DNA from: an uncultured Clostridia bacterium
GTDB taxonomy: Bacteria; Bacillota; Clostridia; Oscillospirales; Acutalibacteraceae
DNA: 64,000 bases
Reading direction: 5' to 3'
Assembly (NCBI GenBank): GCA_946500295.1
Contig: CAMMVF010000003.1
Coordinates: forward strand, 62,001-126,000
Position numbers and translations under genes: made by a program
Shown here: one piece after another, positions 8,262-16,599 of the stretch
Layout: each line of letters begins with the position of its first letter
How positions within the stretch are numbered: the first letter of the stretch is position 1
Notes under the pieces: model-generated
What the model was told of the DNA's origin: nothing
What the model saw: the letters and a program-made list of their open reading frames with translations, nothing else
Databases searched by the model: none

Positions 8262-9152
8262 TTAATTAATCAGAGACGCCATATCCTGAGGAAGCACCGC
8301 CTTAAAGCAAAGCTCTTTGCCCAAAATTGGGTGAAAAAAACTCAGCTCGGCGCAGTGTAGGGCGTGGCGGTTAATCTTATCTGTTAAACCTCCGTAAAGG
8401 TCGTCTCCTAAAAGAGGATGACCTATATGAGAAAGGTGAACTCTAATCTGGTGAGTTCTGCCGGTTTCAAGAGTGATTGACAGCAGGGTGTTTCCGTCAA
8501 ATATTTTTAACGGCTCATAATTTGTAACTGCGCGCTGACCGTTCTCACTTACACATCGCTTTATTATACTGTCCTTCTCACGGTCTATCGGAAGGTCAAT
8601 TTTTCCGGCTGAGCGTATTTCCCCCGCACACACCGCGAGATAAATCTTTTTAGCTGATTTTGCGGCTCTATCGGCGGCGTAGGCATTTTTAGCTACCAGC
8701 ACCAGCCCTGAGGTGTTTTTATCCAGGCGATTGACTATGCTCACAGAGTAATTATCATTTTGCTCCTTCATATATCGGACTATGCCGTTTGCCAAAGTAT
8801 CTGATGTATGGTTGCAGGATGTCGGGTGTACGGGAACGCCGCTCGGCTTATTTATTAAAATATAATGGTTATCCTCGTAAACGATATCGAGGGCAACTCC
8901 GCTCGGCTCTATCTCGCAGTGCGGCTCGGGCAGAAGAATATTTACCACCTGACCGACTTTTAAAACATCTACGGTTCTTGCGCCTATACCGTCAACCGTG
9001 ATTCCGTCATTCCTAAGCTTTGCGCTTCTGATTATTCTCTGCGAAACTCCCATTTTCCTGTGGAGATAGGCGCCCAGCTTAACGCCGTCGCTCTCGGCGC
9101 AAACTGTAAAGCTGAGGCTTGTCGCTGCTTTATTTGTATTATAATACGGCAT
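8262..9152 (-). CDS. RluA-family pseudouridine synthase
   Basis: 296 residues. An N-terminal S4-like RNA-binding region (about 20-70) precedes the catalytic domain with INKPSGVPVHPTS, the motif VNRLDKNTSGLVLVAKN containing the catalytic Asp, and the C-terminal GRTHQIRVHLSHIGHPLLGDDLYGG. The family turns uridine to pseudouridine in 23S rRNA or tRNA; whether it is RluD-, RluC- or RluA-like cannot be decided here. Its start overlaps by 14 bp the end of the DUF1294 gene, so they form a two-gene unit. Confidence 0.92.
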   Translation of the reverse strand: MPYYNTNKAATSLSFTVCAESDGVKLGAYLHRKMGVSQRIIRSAKLRNDGITVDGIGARTVDVLKVGQVVNILLPEPHCEIEPSGVALDIVYEDNHYILINKPSGVPVHPTSCNHTSDTLANGIVRYMKEQNDNYSVSIVNRLDKNTSGLVLVAKNAYAADRAAKSAKKIYLAVCAGEIRSAGKIDLPIDREKDSIIKRCVSENGQRAVTNYEPLKIFDGNTLLSITLETGRTHQIRVHLSHIGHPLLGDDLYGGLTDKINRHALHCAELSFFHPILGKELCFKAVLPQDMASLIN

Positions 9153-9435
9153 TTTGATTCACCATATATATTCCTGCCGCTAAGGCGAGCTGCAAGATTA
9201 TTATTATCGGAATACCGAGCATGAACTTGGGCTTTCTGGTTTTGTGACGAATCAACAGCATGGTTATCAGCATGGCGACGCTGCCGCCGAGAACCGAGAG
9301 AATCAGCAAAGTGCTTTCCCTGATTCTCCACTTGGAAAACTTAGCCTTAAGCTTATCAAGCACAGTCACCACGACAGATGTAAGACTTATCAGCACAAAC
9401 CAGCCGAGACTCAGATACAATATTATATCGTTCAT
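9139..9435 (-). CDS. DUF1294 family small membrane protein
   Basis: 98 residues with four hydrophobic segments. The central stretch DKLKAKFSKWRIRESTLL, then LGGSVAM and IRHKTRKPKFMLGI are the DUF1294 signature. Function unknown; the protein is widespread and sits in the cytoplasmic membrane. It is the first gene of a unit with the pseudouridine synthase and has the ribosome site AAAGGG before ATG 9435. Confidence 0.85.
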   Translation of the reverse strand: MNDIILYLSLGWFVLISLTSVVVTVLDKLKAKFSKWRIRESTLLILSVLGGSVAMLITMLLIRHKTRKPKFMLGIPIIIILQLALAAGIYMVNQNAVL

Positions 9436-9487
9436 TATAATTACCCTTTCAGCATATAATCTATAAAAAAGAAAAGGAAGTGCTATT

Positions 9488-10798
9488 ATGGAAGGCAGCG
9501 AAAATAATAAAAGCCAAATTTCTCACACCCCGCTTATCTTGGCGCTTGCTTTGCTGATTGCGACGGTGGGTATATTATGGAAAATGGGTGGGGATGATAA
9601 AATGCCTACCCCTCAGCCAACAACCACAGACAAAGCAGCCGCCGTGTCAAAAAACGCAGATGAAACGAGAGAAAATAGTACTGAGCCGGTAACAGACAGT
9701 ACAGACAGTAAGGCTGAAGATGAGCTTTTGGGCGTGTGGGTGCCCTATATGTCACTGAGCGTTGATCCGTCCCAGGAGAATTTCGAAAATAATTTCGACA
9801 ACATTGTCAAGACGGCTAAGGAACACAAAATGAAAGCCTTGATAGTTCATGTCAGACCATTTGGCGACTCGATGTATCTTTCGGACTACTTCCCTTACTC
9901 ACACATATTGACGGGAACTCAGGGACAGGATCCGGGTTTCGACGCAATGGAGTACATGTTAAGCAAAACCCACGAGGAGGGGCTTGAATTTCACGCATGG
10001 ATAAATCCGCTGAGAATAAAGGTAAATGAAACGCCTCGGGAGCTTTCACAGTACAGTCCATACACAATTTGGCAAGATGACGGCGATGAGGAAAATGACC
10101 GCTACACCATGGAATACGAAGGCGGAATCTATCTGAATCCGGCATATCCCGAAGTAAGACAATATATAATCAGCTCCATAGAAGAGCTTTTATCACGCTA
10201 TGAAGTTGACGGGATTCAGTTTGACGATTATTTTTACCCTGACGCCAGTCTTGAATATGACAGCACGGAGTACGAGGCATATAAGTCTTCGCTGTCTGAC
10301 GGACAAGAGGCTATGAACCAGCTGGAGTGGAGGCGCAACAATATAAACTCGCTGATAAGCGGGGTATATAGCTGTATAAAAGCACAAAGCAGTGATACAG
10401 TTTTTGGGATTTCTCCGCAGGGCAATATTGAAAACAACCTCGACATCGGCGCCGACGTGTACTCGTGGGGAAGTGTCAGCGGTTACTGCGATTACCTGTG
10501 TCCGCAGATATATTTCAGCGAAGGCAACGAGGCTCTGTCATACAGCGAATGTGCCGACGATTGGAAGGAGCTTGTGACAAACGAGGATGTAAAGCTTTAC
10601 ATCGGACTTGGTCTGTACAAAGCCGGCAGCGATGAGGATGAAGGAAGCTGGCTTGACAGCGACGAGAATATGAAGTCACAAATCGAGTACGGACGCAAAT
10701 TGGGAGCTGATGGATTTATGTTTTATTCCTACGACTATCTCGTAAATGAACAGACCGAGGAGGAGGTTGAAAACGTAATGAATTATCTCGGCTCGTAG
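9488..10798 (+). CDS. GH10-like (DUF187/GHL10, YngK-type) hydrolase, membrane-anchored
   Basis: 436 residues. A single N-terminal hydrophobic segment (about 16-31) without clear cleavage site acts as anchor, followed by a Thr/Ser/Lys-rich linker (about 40-78) and the TIM-barrel: LLGVWVPYMSLS, KALIVHVRPFGDSMY, LEFHAWINPLRI, GGIYLNPAYPEVRQYI, VDGIQFDDYFYP and FGISPQGN. The family is related to glycoside hydrolases and thought to act on cell-wall or other glycans; substrate unknown. The Asp pair in QFDDYF and a carboxylate in the following strand are the likely catalytic residues. Its last 16 bp overlap tail-to-tail with mtaB. The ribosome site is AAAAGGAAG. Confidence 0.88.
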   Translation: MEGSENNKSQISHTPLILALALLIATVGILWKMGGDDKMPTPQPTTTDKAAAVSKNADETRENSTEPVTDSTDSKAEDELLGVWVPYMSLSVDPSQENFENNFDNIVKTAKEHKMKALIVHVRPFGDSMYLSDYFPYSHILTGTQGQDPGFDAMEYMLSKTHEEGLEFHAWINPLRIKVNETPRELSQYSPYTIWQDDGDEENDRYTMEYEGGIYLNPAYPEVRQYIISSIEELLSRYEVDGIQFDDYFYPDASLEYDSTEYEAYKSSLSDGQEAMNQLEWRRNNINSLISGVYSCIKAQSSDTVFGISPQGNIENNLDIGADVYSWGSVSGYCDYLCPQIYFSEGNEALSYSECADDWKELVTNEDVKLYIGLGLYKAGSDEDEGSWLDSDENMKSQIEYGRKLGADGFMFYSYDYLVNEQTEEEVENVMNYLGS

Positions 10799-12084
10799 CT
10801 GCCTAAACACCCCTCACCCTTTATCTCTACAAGCTTCACATTTAGGAGTTTATTTGAGATATCCTCATTCGTATCAAGGTAAACCTGAGTATAGTTTGGA
10901 GTATAACCCTCAAACAATCCGTCAGAGTTTCTGGTCTCGAACAATACCTCCTCTATCCTGCCGAGCTGAGTATTCAAAAATTCAATCCTGCTGCGGTTAG
11001 CGCTCTCAATCATTTTTTTAGAGCGAATATCCTTATCCTTTTTAGTCACCTGATTTTTTGCTGAATCAGCGACAGTACCGGGGCGGCGAGAATAGGCAAA
11101 GGTATGTACCCTGGAAAAGCCAACCTCCTCTACAAATTTGAGAGAGGCTTCAAACTCTTCCTCCGTTTCCCCGGGAAATCCAACCATTACGTCGGTGGTT
11201 ATCGAGCAGTTTACAAAATGGTTTCTCAAATTATTGACTATCTCCATGTACTCACCCGAGGTGTAGTGTCGGTTCATTCTTTTGAGAGTTTGGTCACAGC
11301 CGCTTTGCAGTGAAAGGTGGAATTGAGGACAGAGCTTACTAAGTCGCGAAAGTCTGAGTATCATTTTCTCATCAAGCCTCTCCGGTTCAAGCGAACCGAG
11401 ACGCACGCGCTCGATTCCTTCAATGTCGCAGACGGCTTCTATCGCGTCGGCAAGATTAATCCCGCCTATATCGCTGCCGTATGCCGATAGATTAATACCG
11501 ACAAGCACAATTTCCTTGTAGCCCTTATCAGCAAGGCCCTGTGCTTCCAGCTTAATATCACCCAGCGACTTTGAGCGAACCCTTCCTCTGGCGTAGGGTA
11601 TAATGCAGTAGGAGCAAAAGCGGTTGCAGCCGTCCTCAATCTTCATAACTGCCCTTGTGCGCTCTCCAAAGGAGCTTTGAACCTGCATTTTTTCAAATTT
11701 GACGTCGTCTTCATGGGGAAGAATTTTTACTATCCTCTCCCCTGTTTTTAAATATTGCTGGAGCAAAGGCAGTAAATCATTGCGACATTTGTTGCCCATA
11801 ATGATATCAGCAAACTCAAAGCCTGTAAAATTCTCGGGAAACGCCTGCGGCATACAGCCGGTAAGCACGGTGATACAACCCGGAGATTCTCGCTTTATCC
11901 TTCTCATCAGCTTCTTCGCCTTGCTGTCGCTGACAGCCGTAACCGTACATGAATTTACTATGACTATCTCAGCCTGTGAAACTGTGGGTACAAATTCATA
12001 TCCTGCAGCAAGGAGGCTTTCGCGCATAATCTCGCTTTCGTATTGATTTACCTTACATCCGAGGGTAATAACCGTAAACTTCAT
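10783..12084 (-). CDS. mtaB: tRNA t6A37 methylthiotransferase
   Basis: From ATG 12084 the product is MKFTVITLGCKVNQYESE onward, 433 residues. The N-terminal UPF0004 domain has Cys in LGCKVNQ, VNSCTV and LTGCMPQ for one 4Fe-4S cluster; the radical-SAM domain has CNRFCSYCIIPYARGRVRS for the second; a TRAM-like domain closes the protein. GCKVNQ and the overall pattern point to MtaB (t6A to ms2t6A) rather than MiaB or RimO. A longer frame begins 27 bp upstream, but AAGGTGATAAG directly before 12084 favours this start. Divergent from the HPr-like gene. Confidence 0.93.
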   Translation of the reverse strand: MKFTVITLGCKVNQYESEIMRESLLAAGYEFVPTVSQAEIVIVNSCTVTAVSDSKAKKLMRRIKRESPGCITVLTGCMPQAFPENFTGFEFADIIMGNKCRNDLLPLLQQYLKTGERIVKILPHEDDVKFEKMQVQSSFGERTRAVMKIEDGCNRFCSYCIIPYARGRVRSKSLGDIKLEAQGLADKGYKEIVLVGINLSAYGSDIGGINLADAIEAVCDIEGIERVRLGSLEPERLDEKMILRLSRLSKLCPQFHLSLQSGCDQTLKRMNRHYTSGEYMEIVNNLRNHFVNCSITTDVMVGFPGETEEEFEASLKFVEEVGFSRVHTFAYSRRPGTVADSAKNQVTKKDKDIRSKKMIESANRSRIEFLNTQLGRIEEVLFETRNSDGLFEGYTPNYTQVYLDTNEDISNKLLNVKLVEIKGEGCLGSYEPR

Positions 12085-12218
12085 CTTATCACCTTCCGTT
12101 TTTGACAACAAATTAATTTGGAAATTAAGTTTCGTTCGATATTTTTAATCCTTTAGCAATAATAAGAGTTGGAAATCTGAATAAAACTTGTCTATTTGCA
12201 AAAATTTATTAACGGTAA

Positions 12219-12247
12219 TTGAATTTTTGCAAAAGTAGTGCTACAAT
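12219..12247 (+). promoter_or_regulatory. Candidate promoter of the HPr-like gene
   Basis: TTGAAT (12219-12224), 17 bp, TACAAT (12242-12247), 34 bp before the start codon, with a strong ribosome site GGAGGGGGAG in between. Confidence 0.6.
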
Positions 12248-12281
12248 AAAGACAGTTCAATCTATTGGAGGGGGAGTTAAT

Positions 12282-12521
12282 ATGTACTCGAAAACAATTG
12301 CTATTCCTTCGCTGGAGGCAGCAAAAAAGTTCGTAAACATTACAAACAGGTACAGTGACGCCACAATGAAGATAACAAGCGGTTATTATGTTATAGACCC
12401 GCGCTCTATCATGGGCATACTGAGCCTTGATTTGAACAAGCCGTTCCAATTTGAGGCTTGCGATAATGTACCGAGCGAGCTCATTTCCGAGATTTCCCAG
12501 TTTGAGGTTGCAAAGAATTAA
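12282..12521 (+). CDS. HPr-like protein without the catalytic histidine
   Basis: 79 residues from ATG 12282, 7 bp after GGAGGGGGAG. The core FVNITNRYSDATMKITSGYYVIDPRSIMGILSLDL aligns with the second half of HPr (residues about 20-52), including the Ser of the SIMG motif (here Ser42), the site phosphorylated by HPr kinase in Firmicutes. Where HPr has SGIHARPA this protein has PSLEAAKK, so the PEP-phosphorylated His is absent. Like Crh, it could act only as a CcpA-type co-regulator or regulatory sink, not in sugar transport (inference). Short single-gene unit followed by two terminators. Confidence 0.8.
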   Translation: MYSKTIAIPSLEAAKKFVNITNRYSDATMKITSGYYVIDPRSIMGILSLDLNKPFQFEACDNVPSELISEISQFEVAKN

Positions 12522-12581
12522 GCTTTCACCATTATAAATTGGGGTGTAAAAAAAGTCAACAACCATCAACCGAGAATCAGG

Positions 12582-12615
12582 GCAGTCACCGGAGTTTCCG
12601 CGTGGCTGCTTTTTG
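12582..12615 (+). terminator. First terminator after the HPr-like gene
   Basis: GCAGTCAC (12582-12589) pairs, with one G-T, with GTGGCTGC (12602-12609), followed by TTTTTG. Confidence 0.65.
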
Positions 12616-12629
12616 TTGTAAATAATTAA

Positions 12630-12666
12630 CTGCCGCCCTTCGATCTGTGGAAGGGCGGCAGTTTTT
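12630..12666 (+). terminator. Second terminator after the HPr-like gene
   Basis: CTGCCGCCCTT (12630-12640), 10-nt loop, AAGGGCGGCAG (12651-12661), then TTTTT. The T-run abuts the left end of repeat copy A. Confidence 0.85.
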
Positions 12667-12832
12667 AAATCTTCGCCCGCGTGACAAGCTCGTTTGATCA
12701 CGCCGGCGACGATTACAACCGTCGCCGGGGAGCTTTGCTCCTCAGTCTTTCGGTGGGGGATTAAACCTTACCGAAAGACTGAATGCCCCCCCCACCGCTT
12801 ACAGAGGCGGGGAACATCGGCGACTAGGTTAT
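12664..12832 (+). repeat. Dispersed modular repeat, copy A (long form)
   Basis: Runs from TTTAAATCTTCGCC to GGTTAT. It contains all modules in order: hairpin 1 (GCGTGA/TCACGC), hairpin 2 (GGCGACG/CGTCGCC), hairpin 3 (GGAGC-TTT-GCTCC), hairpin 4 (CTTTCGGT/ACCGAAAG) and a GC-rich hairpin 5. Lies between convergent 3' ends, 10 bp from the aminopeptidase stop codon. Confidence 0.9.
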
Positions 12833-12842
12833 ATCTGTAAAA

Positions 12843-14261
12843 TTACTTTTCTTTGGTATTGAAAAAAGTAAAGAAGGCTCTGTACGCCATATAGACGTCT
12901 ATTTTGGAGACTACCTCCAACGGGGCGTGCATAGATAACACGGGAACTCCTAGATCAACAACGTCCATGTTGAGGTTAGCTACATATTTTGCGATAGTAC
13001 CGCCGCCGCCTCCGTCAACCTTACCGAGTTCTCCAGACTGCCACAAAACCTTATTTTCATCTAAAATCGCCCTGATTTGAGCCATATACTCGGCTGTGGC
13101 ATCCGAAGTATCGTACTTGCCGCCGTGACCCGTGTACTTTGTAATTACTACTCCCTTATTAATATAGCTTGAGTTATTTGCCTCATAAGCGCTTGCGTAG
13201 GTCGGGTCAAAGGCTGCGTTTACATCGGCCGAAAGGCAGGAACTGTGAGAAAGAACCATGTTGCCGTCAGCACCTTCAGCCTTCGCCATATCGAGAAGGA
13301 AAAACCTCATGAAGTCGCTTTGCATACCTGTATTGCCCTCACTGCCGATTTCCTCTTTATCAACAAGCACTGTGACGACTGTTTTCTCAGGAACGTCGCA
13401 GTCAACCGCAGCCACCAATGCAGGATAAGCGCAAACTCTGTCATCGTGACCGTAGGCTCCTATCATGCTGCGGTCAAATCCCATATCCCTCGCCTTATGA
13501 GCGGGAACCAGCTCCAACTCAGCTGAGAGGAAGTCGTCCTCGGTTATTCCATACTCTTCATACAAAAGGTTTAAAATATTTAGCTTTACAAGCTCAGACT
13601 CGCTGTCGTCCTTAAACGGGCGGCTGCCGACCAACACATTCAAATCCTCGCCCGTAAACATCTGAGAGCCCGGCTTTTTAACCTGCTCCTGTGCAAGGTG
13701 CGGCAGCAAATCAGTAACGCAGAAGCACGGCTCGCTGCTCTTCTCGCCTATTTTAACCTCAACGACCTTACCGCTTTTCAATGCGATTACACCGTGGAGA
13801 GCCAGTGGAATAGCAGTCCACTGATACTTTTTGATTCCGCCGTAATAGTGAGTTTTAAACATAGCCAAATCATTCGCCTCATAAAGCGGATTTGGCTTCA
13901 AGTCGAGCCTTGGTGAATCAACATGGGCAATGGCAAGACGAACTCCGTTTTTACAGCCCTCCTTGCCAATTACCGCAAGGGCGATATTCTTTTTGCGATT
14001 AATGGCATATACCCTGTCACCGGGATTGTAGAGCTTGCCCGGGATATACTCGGTAAAGCCAGCCTTTTCGGCTATTTCAACGGCTGCTTTTACAGCCTCA
14101 CGCTCTGTCTTTGCTTCGTCAAGGAATTTCATGTATTTTTGGCAGAACTTATCCGCCGCAGAAATTTCCTTATCGCTCAAGCGTCCCACGCCTTTCTTGG
14201 GATCTCTAAAAAGCTTTTCCTTCAAAAGTGCAGCCTCTGATTTATCCTGTTTTTTTGCCAT
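12843..14261 (-). CDS. M18 family zinc aminopeptidase
   Basis: 472 residues from ATG 14261, which has GAAAGGAAG 6 bp upstream; a longer frame reaches 14291 without such a site. Metal and active-site landmarks of M18 (aspartyl aminopeptidase/LAP4 type): RLAIAHVDSPRLDLKPNPL, VDKEEIGSEGNTG, SLSADVNAAFDP and a C-terminal LSMHAPLEVVSKIDVY. Cytoplasmic dodecameric enzymes of this family remove N-terminal residues from peptides. It follows the transglycosylase gene after 54 bp and is the last gene of the operon beginning at 17876. Confidence 0.92.
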   Translation of the reverse strand: MAKKQDKSEAALLKEKLFRDPKKGVGRLSDKEISAADKFCQKYMKFLDEAKTEREAVKAAVEIAEKAGFTEYIPGKLYNPGDRVYAINRKKNIALAVIGKEGCKNGVRLAIAHVDSPRLDLKPNPLYEANDLAMFKTHYYGGIKKYQWTAIPLALHGVIALKSGKVVEVKIGEKSSEPCFCVTDLLPHLAQEQVKKPGSQMFTGEDLNVLVGSRPFKDDSESELVKLNILNLLYEEYGITEDDFLSAELELVPAHKARDMGFDRSMIGAYGHDDRVCAYPALVAAVDCDVPEKTVVTVLVDKEEIGSEGNTGMQSDFMRFFLLDMAKAEGADGNMVLSHSSCLSADVNAAFDPTYASAYEANNSSYINKGVVITKYTGHGGKYDTSDATAEYMAQIRAILDENKVLWQSGELGKVDGGGGGTIAKYVANLNMDVVDLGVPVLSMHAPLEVVSKIDVYMAYRAFFTFFNTKEK

Positions 14262-14315
14262 TCTTATCTTCCTTTCATTTGTCATTATCATTAAAATAAA
14301 ATATACTAATTAAAC

Positions 14316-14870
14316 TTACATATTGTAGGTATCTATATATGCCTGCTTAGCCGCCTCTACCTTTTCGACATAAGCTCGGGTTTCATCGTAGGGTATGTAG
14401 TCGAGATTTATCCCGTCGCTTGAGCACTCGGAGTCTGAAAGCCATTCGTCAACCGCTCCAAAGCCTGCATTATAAGCGGCAACTGCGGTTTCCTCGTTAT
14501 CGTTGTAGCGCTCGAGTAAAAACGCCAGGAAGCGAGTACCATACTCAATATTTATCTCAGGCTCATAAAGGCTTTCCTGCGCCATTGTAACCTCACCGTC
14601 ATAGTAGCTTTGCAGCCATTCAAAGGTATAGGGCATCAGCTGCATAAGTCCGACTGCTCCAACAGCGGATTCAGCATCGGGGTCAAAGTTACTCTCGGTT
14701 TTGATAACTGCAAATATGAGCTCGTCGTTTACATCATACTCTTGAGAACACTTTTTGACAATGTCCTCATATTTAAGCTGATATGTCACTTGGTTGAGAC
14801 TGCACTGGCTCAGGCAAAATATCACCCCAAAAACAACAAATATAATTAATATGCAAAACGCCCCAACCAA
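14316..14870 (-). CDS. Membrane-anchored lytic transglycosylase (SLT domain)
   Basis: A hydrophobic anchor (about 1-20) precedes a compact SLT domain: FAVIKTESNFDPDAESAVGAVGLMQLMP with the catalytic Glu in KTES, then AVAAYNAGFGAV. Such enzymes cut the MurNAc-GlcNAc bond of peptidoglycan. The given start is TTG 14870. The frame stays open upstream, adding the basic stretch TKRTRRGVSCS that would suit a membrane anchor, up to an ATT at 14921 overlapping the coaE stop as ATTGA behind AAAGGCGG; so the true start may be a rare ATT. 184 or about 201 residues. Confidence 0.85.
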   Translation of the reverse strand: MVGAFCILIIFVVFGVIFCLSQCSLNQVTYQLKYEDIVKKCSQEYDVNDELIFAVIKTESNFDPDAESAVGAVGLMQLMPYTFEWLQSYYDGEVTMAQESLYEPEINIEYGTRFLAFLLERYNDNEETAVAAYNAGFGAVDEWLSDSECSSDGINLDYIPYDETRAYVEKVEAAKQAYIDTYNM

Positions 14871-14916
14871 AACCGAGCAGGAAACTCCCCGCCTTGTTCT
14901 TTTTGTTACAGCTATA

Positions 14917-15534
14917 TCAATCGCCGCCTTTCAGTGATAAAGCCTTTCTCTTTATCATAAGCGCCATACTGCTTAGATATTCCATATCTCCCGTGCCATT
15001 GACTACAAAATCGCTTTGTGAAGTATAAAAGCTGTCGCTGTGTTGTGCGCTGAGCCTGCGCTGCGCTGCCTCACGGGTAATCTTATCTCTGTTTATTATC
15101 CTGCTGATACGGGTTTCACGATCGGCCGTCACACAGGCTACAAGATCGCACATAACATCGCTGTTGCTCTCAAAAAGCACCGGAGCGTCAAATACAAACA
15201 GTCTTTCGCCCTCATTTATCTTTTCTTTAATTATTTTCAGTGAGCGCAGAAATATCCACGGATGGGTTATATCATTGAGCAACTGAGTGTTTTCACGAGA
15301 GGAGAAAGCTCTGCTTGCAAGCAGCCCTCTGTTAAGTTGCCCATTCTCTCCGACTATATCCTCGCCAAATACAAGCTTTAGCTGTGAAACACAGCTTGAA
15401 CCGGGAAGCAGCGCCTCTCTGGCTAGCTTATCTGCGTCAATAAGGAAAAAGCCGTTGTCAACCAGGTGGGCACAGAAAGTGCTTTTGCCTGCTCCTGTGG
15501 GTCCTGTAAGCCCTAAAATAACAAAATTACGCAA
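14917..15534 (-). CDS. coaE: Dephospho-CoA kinase
   Basis: 205 residues, normal length. P-loop GLTGPTGAGKSTF (about 8-20), FLIDADKLAREAL, and the lid region INRDKITREAAQRRLSAQ. It phosphorylates the ribose 3'-OH of dephospho-CoA, the last step of CoA synthesis. The start is TTG 15534, inside the last codons of tsaC and 5 bp after GAGGTGAT, so translation is coupled. Confidence 0.93.
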   Translation of the reverse strand: MRNFVILGLTGPTGAGKSTFCAHLVDNGFFLIDADKLAREALLPGSSCVSQLKLVFGEDIVGENGQLNRGLLASRAFSSRENTQLLNDITHPWIFLRSLKIIKEKINEGERLFVFDAPVLFESNSDVMCDLVACVTADRETRISRIINRDKITREAAQRRLSAQHSDSFYTSQSDFVVNGTGDMEYLSSMALMIKRKALSLKGGD

Positions 15535-16543
15535 GAGCCATCACCTCAAAACCCGCAGCTCTAATCAAACGGTTATAAACCGCAAGACCTACCCCGTCGA
15601 TTTTGGGGCAGCGGGCGTATGCCAGGGTTATGCCTGCATCGTCAACACTGCGCAATACCGAAAAAAGATTTCTCGCCTGAGCTGTGCTGTCAGCCTTGGG
15701 TCCGAGTGAAAAGAAGGGAACATGAAGCTTTGGAGCGTCCTCGTCATAACATATTGCTCCAACTCCTTTTGCTTTTTTAGAGTTAACATAGTGAACATAC
15801 TGCTCGTCAGTGCCCTTTACTATCACTACCTTAGCCTTTGGAGCATAGTGCTTATATTTCATCCCGGGACTTGCAGCAGTCTGCCCCTCCTTCATTTTAT
15901 CAGTCACAGCAGGGTCGATTTCAATCTCGCCTATAACTTTTTCCATCTCCTCGACGGTCACTCCGCCCGGTCTTAACAGTCTGGGCTTATCACCGACAAG
16001 TGAAATCACCGTGGATTCAAGCCCTACCTCACACTCGCCGCCGTCCAGAATAGCATCTACTCTGCCGTCCATATCGGCTATTACGTGTTCAAGCTTTGTC
16101 GGACTCGGACTTCCCGAGAGGTTTGCCGATGGTGCGGCTATTTGAGTACCGCTTAAAAGTATCAGGGTTTCTGCCAAAGGGTGGGCGGGATAGCGCACCG
16201 CGACGGTACTCAATCCTGCGCTGACCTGCACGGGAATCTCCTCCGCTTTCGGCAATACCATGGTAAGCGGACCGGGCCAGAAAGCAGAGGCGAGCTTTAA
16301 AGCGGTCTCTGGGATTTCGCTGACAACCCGCTTTAAGTCCTCTATCTTCCCTATATGGACTATCAGGGGATTATCCATCGGTCTGCCCTTTGCCTTAAAT
16401 ATATTTGCGATTGCCTCTGGATTGAAGGCGTCTGCCCCAAGGCCGTACACGGTTTCGGTCGGCATTACGACCAATCCGCCCCCTCGTATGATTTCGGCTG
16501 CCTTAGCAACCTCATTTTGATTAAGTATCTTAGTTTTCATCAT
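15527..16543 (-). CDS. tsaC: L-threonylcarbamoyladenylate synthase (Sua5/YwlC type)
   Basis: 338 residues: an N-terminal YrdC domain (about 10-195, with GGLVVMPTETVYGLGADA, KGRPMDNPL, GPLTMVLPK and APSANLSGSPSPT) plus the C-terminal Sua5 domain (about 215-335, with SPGMKYKHYAP linker). It makes the threonylcarbamoyl-AMP used for the t6A37 base of ANN-decoding tRNAs; the downstream modification of this same base is made by MtaB at 10783-12084. It lies 56 bp after prfA in the same operon. Confidence 0.94.
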   Translation of the reverse strand: MMKTKILNQNEVAKAAEIIRGGGLVVMPTETVYGLGADAFNPEAIANIFKAKGRPMDNPLIVHIGKIEDLKRVVSEIPETALKLASAFWPGPLTMVLPKAEEIPVQVSAGLSTVAVRYPAHPLAETLILLSGTQIAAPSANLSGSPSPTKLEHVIADMDGRVDAILDGGECEVGLESTVISLVGDKPRLLRPGGVTVEEMEKVIGEIEIDPAVTDKMKEGQTAASPGMKYKHYAPKAKVVIVKGTDEQYVHYVNSKKAKGVGAICYDEDAPKLHVPFFSLGPKADSTAQARNLFSVLRSVDDAGITLAYARCPKIDGVGLAVYNRLIRAAGFEVMALA

Positions 16544-16599
16544 ATTACTTTCTTTCGATTTTAGGATTAAAAATGAGTAAAAAAGCTATTAATTTATTT

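Noticed and set aside
12192..12701. Long open frame on the minus strand opposite the HPr-like gene
   Set aside because: Antisense shadow of the HPr-like gene and its terminators, no ribosome site.
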